DNA from: Xylanibacter ruminicola
Lineage (GTDB): Bacteria; Bacteroidota; Bacteroidia; Bacteroidales; Bacteroidaceae
Reading direction: 5' to 3'
NCBI GenBank assembly: GCA_015060625.1
Contig: SUYC01000024.1
Location: forward strand, 1-35,105
DNA length: 35,105 bases
This document shows positions 15,723 to 23,164 of this stretch, piece by piece. The position numbers were made by a program, and so were the translations under genes. The notes under the pieces are model-generated. The model worked only from the letters and a program-made list of their open reading frames with translations, was not told the DNA's origin and made no database searches. How positions within the stretch are numbered: the stretch's first letter is position 1; each line of letters starts with the position of its first letter.

Positions 15723-16888
15723 AGCAAGAAGCATGGGCCGAAAGGCTTAACAATCATCTGAAGGACTACCACCAGGAGCCATCGCGCGACTTGTGGGAGG
15801 GCATCGAGGCTTCGCTCGACAAGCAGGCTCAACAGGCTCAAGGTCAGGTGCGCCGTATAGCCTTGCGACGTTGGCTGATGGCTGCTGCTATCATCGGTGT
15901 GTTGTTGGGTGGAGCCTGTCTGATGTGGCACAACACCCCCGATCAGCCCCAACTGGCGCAGGCAGATGCCACGCCACAAGCTGCAGCCTCCCCTAACCCA
16001 GAGAAATTAACTGCTGAGGCTCCTGCAGCAGCGCCTGAGGTTAGCACACCTAAGGAGGTTGCCCCTGAAGTGATTGTTCCAGAGCCCACAGAGACGGCGG
16101 CACAGCCCGAAGAGACGACAGCACAGCCCGATGAGACGGTAACACAGCCCGACGAGACGGCCGTCAAGCCCAAGGAAGACACGCCCAATCCTCAGGTTCG
16201 CCATCCCCAGCCAACCGAGCCCAAGGCATATCCCCAAGCAGAGCATCACCAGCAAAAGCCATTGCGCCTCACCATGGGCCTGTTTGCCCAAGGCAACACC
16301 AACGAGATGAACAACAGGAATGCGGTGATGATGAACCCGCAGATGATGCAACGTGTAGCGGCCACACGTGCTTTTCTGATAGACTACGAAGAGCGTGAGA
16401 GTCACAACCATCCCATCTCGTTCGGTCTTACCGTTGGCTACCCGATCAACTCGTGGCTGGCGCTCAGTTCAGGTTTGGTTTATACCAAGCTGAGTTCCAC
16501 CTTTACCACCCTGATGCCCAACCATCAGATACAGCGCCATCAAAAACTCCATTATATTGGTGTGCCCCTTAACCTGCAGGCCCATCTGTTGCAATGGCAT
16601 GGTTTCAGTCTCTATCTTTCTGCAGGTGCTCAGGCCGACTGGAATGTCAAGGCCGAATCCAACACCGATGGCATCAATCAGGTGATGGATAAGGACCGCA
16701 TGCAGTGGTCGGTAGGCAGCAGTCTGGGATTGGCCTATCATATCATCCCCCAACTGAGCCTGTATGCCGAGCCAGGTGTCATACATTATATAGATAATGG
16801 TAGCACTATCAATAATTATTTCAAGGATAAACCAACAAGCTTCAACCTGCAGCTGGGCCTCAGGTTCGACCTAAACTCACCCCAATAA
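15719..16888 (+). CDS. Dual-membrane-spanning anti-sigma candidate (Dma-like)
   Basis: A 389-residue protein with four clear parts. Residues 1-48 are a cytoplasmic head with a PSRDLWEGIEASL helix typical of Bacteroidales anti-sigma N-termini. Residues 51-70 are a membrane helix (WLMAAAIIGVLLGGACLMW). Residues 71-182 are an Ala/Pro/Glu linker with near repeats of ETxxQPDET. Residues 185-389 are an outer-membrane beta-barrel (GFSLYLSAGAQADWNV; SFNLQLGLRFDL at the end). There is no signal peptide, so the barrel would be delivered while the protein stays anchored in the inner membrane. Bacteroides thetaiotaomicron Dma proteins have this layout and restrain a partner ECF sigma factor. The gene overlaps the sigma gene by four bases. 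ATG 15719 is preferred over upstream alternatives inside the sigma gene. Confidence 0.8.
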   Translation: MKQEAWAERLNNHLKDYHQEPSRDLWEGIEASLDKQAQQAQGQVRRIALRRWLMAAAIIGVLLGGACLMWHNTPDQPQLAQADATPQAAASPNPEKLTAEAPAAAPEVSTPKEVAPEVIVPEPTETAAQPEETTAQPDETVTQPDETAVKPKEDTPNPQVRHPQPTEPKAYPQAEHHQQKPLRLTMGLFAQGNTNEMNNRNAVMMNPQMMQRVAATRAFLIDYEERESHNHPISFGLTVGYPINSWLALSSGLVYTKLSSTFTTLMPNHQIQRHQKLHYIGVPLNLQAHLLQWHGFSLYLSAGAQADWNVKAESNTDGINQVMDKDRMQWSVGSSLGLAYHIIPQLSLYAEPGVIHYIDNGSTINNYFKDKPTSFNLQLGLRFDLNSPQ

Positions 16889-16892
16889 AACA

Positions 16893-16926
16893 ACACTCCC
16901 CGCCAATTGAATTTGGCGAGGAGTGT
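16893..16926. terminator. Bidirectional terminator between Dma-like gene and ackA
   Basis: ACACTCC (16893-16899) pairs with GGAGTGT (16920-16926), and inside it CGCCAA pairs with TTGGCG, with one mismatch between the two stems. On the minus strand the T-rich stretch TGTTGTTTTATTG follows, serving ackA. Two convergent genes share the hairpin. Confidence 0.75.
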
Positions 16927-16948
16927 CTTATTAGTGTTATTTCTTGAA

Positions 16949-18142
16949 TTACTTCAGCAGATTCATTGTGTCGGTAGCAATCATCAGCTCCTCGTCGGTT
17001 GGGATAACAACCACCTTCACCTTTGAGTCGTCGGCTGAGATAATGGCCTCTTCGCCACGAACGTTGTTCTTCTCGTCGTCGAACTTCACGCCCAGGAACT
17101 CCAAGCCCTTGCAAACCTCAGAACGCATAGAAATCTGATTCTCGCCCACACCGGCGGTGAACACAATCACATCTACACCACCCATGGCAGCAGCATAAGC
17201 ACCGATATACTTCTTGATACGATAGAAATACATCTGCTGTGCCAGTACAGCCTTAGGCTCACCAGCCTTGGCTGCATTCTCTACGTCGCGCATATCGCTC
17301 GAGCCACCAGTAATACCGGCTACACCACTCTTCTTGTTGAGCAGGTTGCTCATGCCATCAGCATCGAGACCCAGCTTCTTCTCCAAGAAGGTAACAGCAC
17401 CACCGTCGATATCTCCAGAACGAGTACCCATGACCAGACCCTCAAGTGGAGTGAGACCCATAGAGGTGTCGATGCACTTGCCATCCAGCACAGCAGCAAT
17501 AGAACCACCATTACCAATGTGGCAGGTAATCATCTTGGTACCCTCGGCCTTGATGCCCAGGAACTCGCAAGCACGAGCTGACACATAGCGGTGAGAGGTG
17601 CCGTGGAAACCATAGCGACGCACACCGTACTTCTCGTACAGCTCGTAAGGGATAGCGTACATATAAGCCTTGGCAGGCATGGTCTGATGGAAAGCGGTGT
17701 CGAACACACCTACCTGAGGCAGACCAGGCATCAGCTCCTTTACAGCATTCACACCCTTCAGGTTGGCAGGGTTGTGCAGTGGAGCCAAATCAGAGCACTC
17801 CTCGAAGGCCTTCAGCACCTCGTCGGTGAGCACTACTGACTTATTGAACTTCTCGCCGCCGTGCACCATACGGTGACCTACAGCGTCGATCTCCTTCAGA
17901 TCCTTAATCACACCAATCTCGGGATCGGTGAGCAAAGAGAAGATAAACTTCACACCCTCAGTATGCTCGGGGATATCGTGCATAATCTGCTTCTTCTCGC
18001 CATTGGCCAGCTTCACCTTGACAAAGGCATTGTCCAAACCTACACGCTCGGCACCACCGCTGGTCATCACGCTCTTATCGTCCATATTGTACAGGGCGTA
18101 CTTGATTGACGAAGAGCCACAATTCAATACAAGAATCTTCAT
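16949..18142 (-). CDS. ackA: Acetate kinase
   Basis: A 397-residue ASKHA-fold kinase. The N-terminal VLNCGSSSIKY and the internal GFHGTSHRYV, followed by HIGNGGSIAAV, are the family signatures. It converts acetyl phosphate and ADP to acetate and ATP, yielding ATP in mixed-acid fermentation. It lies 31 bp after pta and is surely co-transcribed with it. The gap contains only a degenerate TTAACTC repeat. Confidence 0.97.
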   Translation of the reverse strand: MKILVLNCGSSSIKYALYNMDDKSVMTSGGAERVGLDNAFVKVKLANGEKKQIMHDIPEHTEGVKFIFSLLTDPEIGVIKDLKEIDAVGHRMVHGGEKFNKSVVLTDEVLKAFEECSDLAPLHNPANLKGVNAVKELMPGLPQVGVFDTAFHQTMPAKAYMYAIPYELYEKYGVRRYGFHGTSHRYVSARACEFLGIKAEGTKMITCHIGNGGSIAAVLDGKCIDTSMGLTPLEGLVMGTRSGDIDGGAVTFLEKKLGLDADGMSNLLNKKSGVAGITGGSSDMRDVENAAKAGEPKAVLAQQMYFYRIKKYIGAYAAAMGGVDVIVFTAGVGENQISMRSEVCKGLEFLGVKFDDEKNNVRGEEAIISADDSKVKVVVIPTDEELMIATDTMNLLK

Positions 18143-18146
18143 ATTT

Positions 18147-18177
18147 TCTTAACTCTTAACTTTTAACTCTTAATTAC
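18147..18177. repeat. Degenerate TTAACTC heptamer repeat (pta-ackA gap)
   Basis: About four 7-bp units of the form TCTTAAC/TTTTAAC run from 18147 to 18177, filling the gap and touching the last codon of pta. Related arrays lie at 20811-20890 and 28533-28570. Confidence 0.6.
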
Positions 18178-19184
18178 TTTTTGGCGTCCATAGCCTGACA
18201 AGCGGTGATGGCAATCATATAGTAGATGTCATCAACAGAGCAGCCACGCGACAGGTCGTTGACAGGACGTGCGATACCCTGCAGGATAGGACCGATGGCG
18301 ATAGCATCACCCAGGCGCTGAACCATCTTATAACCGATGTTACCTACCTCGAGGTTAGGGAATACCAGTACGTTGGCCTTACCAGCGATATCTGAACCAG
18401 GAGCCTTCTTAGCACCTACTGATGGTACCAGAGCAGCATCGGCCTGCAGCTCACCGTCGATCTTCAGAGCTGGATCGAGCTCCTTAGCCAGACGTGTTGC
18501 CTCAACCACCTTATCCACTACCTCGTGCTTAGCTGAACCCTTGGTAGAGAAGCTGAGCATGGCCACGCGTGGCTCGGCGAAACCAGCCACACTCTTAGCA
18601 GTCTGAGCGGTGCAGACAGCAATCTGAGACAGCTGAGCAGCATCGGGCATAGGTGTAACAGCCACGTCGCCAACCACAAGCACACCATTCTCGCCATACT
18701 GCTTCTGCTTAGAGATGAGCAGCAAACCACCGCTGACGCAGGTGATACCAGGCTGGCACTTGATAATCTGCAGAGCAGGGCGCAGTGTATCGCCAGTTGT
18801 AGAGAGAGCACCCGAAATCTGACCATCGGCACCCTCGGTCTTAATAATCATACAACCCAGATAGAGCGGGTTCTTGATGAGCTTACGAGCCTCCTCGATA
18901 GTCATACCCTTGCTCTTGCGAATCTCGGCCAACTTCTCAGCCAGCTCTTCGCTCTTGTCGTAGTTTTCAGGGTCGATCAAGGTTGCCTTACCAATGTTTG
19001 TCAAGCCTTTCTCCTTGGCCAGAGCCTCAACCTTAGCAGGGTTACCAATCAGGACAATCTCTGCGAGGTCGTCGGCCAAAGCCTTATCGGCTGCACACAG
19101 TGTACGCTCCTCTTCTGCCTCGGGGAGCACAATGCGCTGCTTGTTACTCTTAGCACGCGCTACAATCGAACTTAATAGATCCAT
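18174..19184 (-). CDS. pta: Phosphate acetyltransferase
   Basis: A 336-residue short-form Pta (no N-terminal DRTGG/regulatory part). It converts acetyl-CoA and phosphate to acetyl phosphate, the substrate of AckA next door. Characteristic stretches include RIVLPEAEEERTLCAADKAL near the start, then QISGALSTTGDTLRPALQII and a C-terminal GPILQGIARPVNDLSRGCSV. It starts 39 bp after cdaA on the same strand, so it may be part of one long transcript with folP and cdaA. Confidence 0.96.
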   Translation of the reverse strand: MDLLSSIVARAKSNKQRIVLPEAEEERTLCAADKALADDLAEIVLIGNPAKVEALAKEKGLTNIGKATLIDPENYDKSEELAEKLAEIRKSKGMTIEEARKLIKNPLYLGCMIIKTEGADGQISGALSTTGDTLRPALQIIKCQPGITCVSGGLLLISKQKQYGENGVLVVGDVAVTPMPDAAQLSQIAVCTAQTAKSVAGFAEPRVAMLSFSTKGSAKHEVVDKVVEATRLAKELDPALKIDGELQADAALVPSVGAKKAPGSDIAGKANVLVFPNLEVGNIGYKMVQRLGDAIAIGPILQGIARPVNDLSRGCSVDDIYYMIAITACQAMDAKK

Positions 19185-19223
19185 AACTTTGATTTGTTTT
19201 AAAAATGTTATTTATATATTTTT

Positions 19224-20006
19224 TTATTGTTCTAACTCCTTGGTGAGGATACTCTCCAGTTCCTCGGCCGAGAGGCGCAGATGGAGTTCGCCTTTGACAG
19301 CAACAGAGATGCCGCCCGTTTCCTCAGACACAACAATGGCCAGCGCATCGCTCTCTTGCGACACGCCCATGGCAGCACGGTGTCGCAAACCCAAATCCTT
19401 GGGGATATCCATATCGTGACTCACCGGCAAGATACAACCAGCGGCCTTGATACGCTTCTTGGAAACTATCATGGCACCATCGTGCAGAGGGGAATTCTTA
19501 AAGAAGATATTCTCGATGAGTCGCTGATTGATGTTCGAGTCGATCTGATCGCCCGTCACCGATATCTCGTCGAGGGGCATCGCACGCTCTATCACGATGA
19601 GCGCGCCCACCTTACCACGACTCATATTCATCGATGCCATCACGATAGGCATGATAACCTCTTTGAGTGCCTTCTTGTTCTCTTCGCCCCCATCCCGAGA
19701 TGTGAACAGTTTGGCGAATGCCCGCATACGGCGGTGGGCACCCACATTATAAAGGAACTTACGAATCTCGTCCTGGAAGAGCACGATGAGCGCAATAACA
19801 CCCACACTCACCAGCTTATCAAGTATGGAGCCTAACAGCTTCATCTCGACCACCTGCGACACGAACAGCCAGGTAATCACAAACATCAGAATGCCTATGA
19901 ACACGTTGAGCGAACGTGATTCACGCATCAGCCTGTAGATGTAGTAAAGAATCAGGGCTACAAGCAGGATGTCGATAAAGTCCTTTATGCCAAACTCGAA
20001 GAACAT
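19224..20006 (-). CDS. cdaA: Diadenylate cyclase (c-di-AMP synthase)
   Basis: A 260-residue membrane protein with three N-terminal helices (about 10-28, 33-50 and 62-79) and a DAC domain (about 100-255). Both catalytic motifs are present: DGA at 176-178 (SPLHDGAMIV) and RHR at 208-210 (GLRHRAAMG). It makes cyclic di-AMP from two ATP; in other bacteria this controls potassium, osmolyte and cell-wall balance. The start lies inside the 3' end of folP (22-bp overlap), an arrangement I regard as usual for Bacteroidota. Confidence 0.95.
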   Translation of the reverse strand: MFFEFGIKDFIDILLVALILYYIYRLMRESRSLNVFIGILMFVITWLFVSQVVEMKLLGSILDKLVSVGVIALIVLFQDEIRKFLYNVGAHRRMRAFAKLFTSRDGGEENKKALKEVIMPIVMASMNMSRGKVGALIVIERAMPLDEISVTGDQIDSNINQRLIENIFFKNSPLHDGAMIVSKKRIKAAGCILPVSHDMDIPKDLGLRHRAAMGVSQESDALAIVVSEETGGISVAVKGELHLRLSAEELESILTKELEQ

Positions 20007-20782
20007 TGCTTAACTATTTTTACGCACTCCACAGCCTGTTTCACATCGTGAACACGCAGGATATGAGCGCCTTTCATCAGTGAGATGGTGTTAAGAACAG
20101 TAGTACCGTTGAGAGACTCCATAGGCGTGGTGCCCAAGAGTTTAAAAATCATCGACTTGCGCGAGATACCCACCAATAGCGGCAGCTCCATCACGTGCAG
20201 GCGCTCCATCTGGTTCATAATCTCGTAGTTCTGCTCCAGCGTTTTACCAAAACCGAAACCTGGATCGAGAATGATATCGCAGGCACCACAATCACGCAAC
20301 TGCTGCACCTGTCGGGCAAACGACATCAGCATGGTTTTCAACGTGGGCTGCTGCGACATTAATATATAAGGTACGCGTAAACGAGACACTAACCGATACA
20401 TGGTTTCATTGCCCTCGCTCACATCGTTGATGATATCGGCACCAAACTCCTCGACCGTCATTCGGGCCACATCCGGGCGGAACGTATCTACCGAGACAAT
20501 CGCTTCGGGCAGTTCGCGACGGATAATCTTCAAGCCAAAGCGCAGGCGCTCCATCTCCTCGGCCTCCGACACCTCGGTGCCACCAGGTCGGGTAGAATAG
20601 CCACCCACATCAATCATACTACCGCCTTCGTTGATAATCTGGTGACAACGCTGCACAATTTCAGCCTCGGTCTGCACCCGGCTCCCCGCATAAAAAGAGT
20701 CGGGCGTCACGTTCAGAATGCCCATCACCTGAGGAGTGCTGAGATCCACTAATTTGCCTCGAATTTGAATCGTTTCGCTCAT
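19985..20782 (-). CDS. folP: Dihydropteroate synthase
   Basis: A 265-residue TIM-barrel enzyme that joins p-aminobenzoate to the pterin pyrophosphate in folate synthesis, and is the sulfonamide target. The signature GILNVTPDSF is near residue 21, with DVGGYSTRPGG, LDPGFGFGKTLEQNYE and VGISRKSM further on. NDVSEG replaces the commoner NDVSGG. A GTG at 20791 is in frame but overlaps the -7 box, so ATG 20782 is taken as start. That leaves a leader of only about two bases. Confidence 0.95.
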   Translation of the reverse strand: MSETIQIRGKLVDLSTPQVMGILNVTPDSFYAGSRVQTEAEIVQRCHQIINEGGSMIDVGGYSTRPGGTEVSEAEEMERLRFGLKIIRRELPEAIVSVDTFRPDVARMTVEEFGADIINDVSEGNETMYRLVSRLRVPYILMSQQPTLKTMLMSFARQVQQLRDCGACDIILDPGFGFGKTLEQNYEIMNQMERLHVMELPLLVGISRKSMIFKLLGTTPMESLNGTTVLNTISLMKGAHILRVHDVKQAVECVKIVKQCSSSLA

Positions 20783-20790
20783 ATCGCCCA

Positions 20791-20798
20791 CAAAGATA
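20791..20798 (-). promoter_or_regulatory. -7 element of folP
   Basis: The minus strand reads TATCTTTG, a perfect -7 box. Transcription should begin near 20784, almost at the ATG (20782), which suggests a leaderless or near-leaderless mRNA. No TTTG box is seen 19-21 bp upstream; that stretch is a TTAAGAG repeat. Confidence 0.55.
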
Positions 20799-20810
20799 CA
20801 AATTAATTAT

Positions 20811-20890
20811 GAATTAAGAGTTAAGAGTTAAGAAAAACATACTCTATCATACATTTTTTCTTAATTCTTAACTCTTAACTCTTAACTTTT
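20811..20890. repeat. Inverted TTAAGAG/TTAACTC heptamer arrays
   Basis: Units of TTAAGAG fill 20811-20833, and the complementary TTAACTC units fill 20860-20886. They are separated by about 26 bp. The arms can pair in a long AT-rich stem between the divergent folP and murF promoters. Confidence 0.65.
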
Positions 20891-20893
20891 CCT

Positions 20894-20901
20894 TATCTTT
20901 G
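20894..20901 (+). promoter_or_regulatory. -7 element of murF
   Basis: TATCTTTG matches the -7 box. Transcription should start near 20908, leaving a leader of about 14 nt before ATG 20922. The -33 position falls in the TTAACTC repeat and lacks TTTG. Confidence 0.6.
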
Positions 20902-20921
20902 CACCAAAAATAACGAAGTTT

Positions 20922-22271
20922 ATGGATATTAAGGAACTATACAAGCTGTATGAACAGCATCCGTGCATCACAACCGACAGTCGTGACTGCCCTGAAGGAA
21001 GCATCTTTCTGGCACTGAAAGGTGAGTCGTTTAATGGCAATAAGTTCGCCCTGCAAGCCCTTGAAAAAGGCTGCAGCTACGCTATCATTGACGAGCCAGA
21101 CTTAGTGGATAGCGAGAGTAATCATCGCTCTCAACTGATTGTGGTTGATGATGCGCTACAGACATTCAAGGATCTGGCCCGCGAACACCGCCGCCAGTTC
21201 GACATCCCCGTCATCGGCATCACCGGCACCAACGGCAAGACCACTACCAAAGAGCTCATTGCCGCCGTGCTCTCACAGAAATATAACGTGCTTTACACCC
21301 AGGGCAACTTCAACAACGACGTTGGTGTGCCCAAGACGCTGTTCCGACTGAACAAGGAGCACGAGATAGCTGTGATTGAGATGGGTGCTAGTCATCCTGG
21401 CGACATCAAAACCCTGGCCGAGACCGCTGAGCCTACCTGTGGACTGATTACCAATGTGGGGCGTGCCCACCTGCAGGGCTTCGGTTCGTTCGAAGGTGTT
21501 ATCAAAACCAAATGCGAGCTTTATGACTTTTTGCGCACCCGCGAAGATAGTCTCATCTTTATCAATGCCGACAACGAGTATCTGGTTAACCAGATTGGCG
21601 ACGACGAAGAGCTATGGCTTTCGCCCTACTCTACAGACCCCGACAACCAGTACTCGTGCATCAGCGGTGAGGTCATAGAGTGCGACCCCTTCCTAAAGTT
21701 CCGCTGGCGCGAGCCATTAATGGTACTCGAAGAAGAGGGACGCAGCACCAAGTGGCACAAGGTACAGACCAAGCTGATTGGCGCATATAATATCGACAAC
21801 CTGCTGGCTGCCATTGCCGTAGGTATCAACTTTGGTGTCGATCGCAAAAAAATCTGCGCTGCCCTCGAAGCCTATGAGCCATCCAACAACCGCAGTCAGA
21901 TGACCGTCACCGAAAAGAACCACCTGATTGTGGACGCCTATAATGCTAACCCTTCATCGATGCAGGCCGCCCTTGAGAACTTCAAGATTATGCAGGCCGA
22001 CAACAAGATGGTCATCCTCGGTGCCATGCGCGAACTGGGCGAGGTTTCGGCCGAGGAACATCAGCATGTGGTTGACTATCTGAAGACATCAGACATCAAG
22101 ACCGTATGGCTGGTAGGCGAAGAGTTCGAGGCAACCCAGTGCGACTTCCGTAAGTTCAAGGACGTGGAAGAGGTAAAAGCTGCCATCGCAGCTGAACAGC
22201 CTGCCGGGCACTATATCCTTATCAAAGGTTCGAACAGTACCAAACTCTATCAACTGCCAGAACTGCTGTAA
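20922..22271 (+). CDS. murF: UDP-MurNAc-tripeptide:D-Ala-D-Ala ligase
   Basis: A 449-residue Mur ligase. The ATP loop GTNGKTTT is at 102-109, and the following TQGNFNNDVGVP is diagnostic of MurF. Other matches are VIEMGASHPGDI near 150 and VDAYNANPSSMQAAL near 345. It adds D-Ala-D-Ala to the peptidoglycan stem peptide in the cytoplasm. Standing apart from the main dcw cluster, it is followed after 8 bp by two exported proteins. Confidence 0.96.
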   Translation: MDIKELYKLYEQHPCITTDSRDCPEGSIFLALKGESFNGNKFALQALEKGCSYAIIDEPDLVDSESNHRSQLIVVDDALQTFKDLAREHRRQFDIPVIGITGTNGKTTTKELIAAVLSQKYNVLYTQGNFNNDVGVPKTLFRLNKEHEIAVIEMGASHPGDIKTLAETAEPTCGLITNVGRAHLQGFGSFEGVIKTKCELYDFLRTREDSLIFINADNEYLVNQIGDDEELWLSPYSTDPDNQYSCISGEVIECDPFLKFRWREPLMVLEEEGRSTKWHKVQTKLIGAYNIDNLLAAIAVGINFGVDRKKICAALEAYEPSNNRSQMTVTEKNHLIVDAYNANPSSMQAALENFKIMQADNKMVILGAMRELGEVSAEEHQHVVDYLKTSDIKTVWLVGEEFEATQCDFRKFKDVEEVKAAIAAEQPAGHYILIKGSNSTKLYQLPELL

Positions 22272-22298
22272 AGTGAGAGGTGAGAAGTGAGAGGTGGA
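22272..22298 (+). repeat. GTGAGAG heptamer repeat at murF-lipoprotein junction
   Basis: Three 7-bp units (GTGAGAG, GTGAGAA, GTGAGAG) and part of a fourth run directly after the murF stop. The array contains the GTG start (22280) of the next gene and purine-rich AGAGG just before it. Confidence 0.65.
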
Positions 22299-23164
22299 TA
22301 TACTTATTGCTGCTGGCTATACTTTTTTCAAGTTGTAGTCAGCAGCAATCTCAAGACGAGAGCCTTGAACAGAGTAATGGTGTGTACTACTGGCGCACCG
22401 ACCTGCGGCTGGATTCTACCGAACGCACCTTTTTACAGCAGCACCATATAAATAAGGTGTATTGTCGCTATTTTGATGTCGTGATGAGCGATGATGGCTC
22501 TGAGCCTATTCCCAATGCCACCATCACTTTTACCGACACATTGCCCTCCGGCATCGAGCTCATTCCTACCATCTACATCACCGAGGACTGTATGCACCAA
22601 TCGCACCCCGACCTGGCCGAGAAGATAGTGGGCCGCATCCTACAGATGAACGAGACCAACGGCATCAAAGGCGTTCACGAGATTCAGATAGACTGCGATT
22701 ACACCTCAAAAAGTCGCGCCACGTACTATCAGTTCCTGGAGCAAGTACGCCATCACCTATCACCCACCTCCTATCACCTATCCACCACCATCCGACTGCA
22801 CCAGCTCTCGATGCCGGCACCACCAGTGGATTACGGCGTACTGATGGTTTACAACACCGGCGACCCACGCAAGTGGCAGCAGCGGAATCCCATTCTCGAC
22901 TATCGTGATGTGCATCCATACCTTAAGAAACTCCCGCAGTATCCGCTACCCCTGGCTGCTGCCTATCCCGTTTACCAGTGGATACGCAACATTCAGAACG
23001 TCAGGGTGGAACATACCGTCGAGGCTGCCGAGATTCTGAAAGTAAAAAAGGCATTGGAAAAAGAGCGTCGCGGCTTGAGTCGCTCGCTCATCACCTATCA
23101 TTTAGAAACAGATAACATTAACAGATATAAAACCGAGACCTATGAAGAGATTTATCATCATTAG
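22280..23164 (+). CDS. Lipoprotein, possible TIM-barrel (DUF3142-like)
   Basis: A 294-residue protein with a hydrophobic N-terminus and lipobox Cys19 (LFSSC). The middle (HEIQIDCDYTSKSRATYYQFL at about 135-155, then alternating strands and helices) suggests a TIM-barrel of the DUF3142/glycosidase-like kind, but this is a fold impression only. GTG 22280 is the only start that keeps the whole signal peptide; the codon just upstream is followed back to a stop at 22274. Residues of the form HHLSPTSYHLSTT near 158-170 are encoded by a 7-bp tandem repeat. The 3' end overlaps the next gene by 23 bp, so the two are probably partners. Confidence 0.75.
   Translation: MRSERWIYLLLLAILFSSCSQQQSQDESLEQSNGVYYWRTDLRLDSTERTFLQQHHINKVYCRYFDVVMSDDGSEPIPNATITFTDTLPSGIELIPTIYITEDCMHQSHPDLAEKIVGRILQMNETNGIKGVHEIQIDCDYTSKSRATYYQFLEQVRHHLSPTSYHLSTTIRLHQLSMPAPPVDYGVLMVYNTGDPRKWQQRNPILDYRDVHPYLKKLPQYPLPLAAAYPVYQWIRNIQNVRVEHTVEAAEILKVKKALEKERRGLSRSLITYHLETDNINRYKTETYEEIYHH
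22751..22790 (-). repeat. Heptamer repeat inside a coding sequence
   Basis: Read on the minus strand, units related to GTGATAG (with GTGGGTG and GGAGGTG variants) run in 7-bp register. On the plus strand they are CACCTAT, CACCCAC, CTCCTAT and CACCTAT. The pattern is close to GTGAGAG at 22272-22298 in the opposite orientation. The frame is kept, giving HHLSPTSYHLSTT. Confidence 0.6.
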
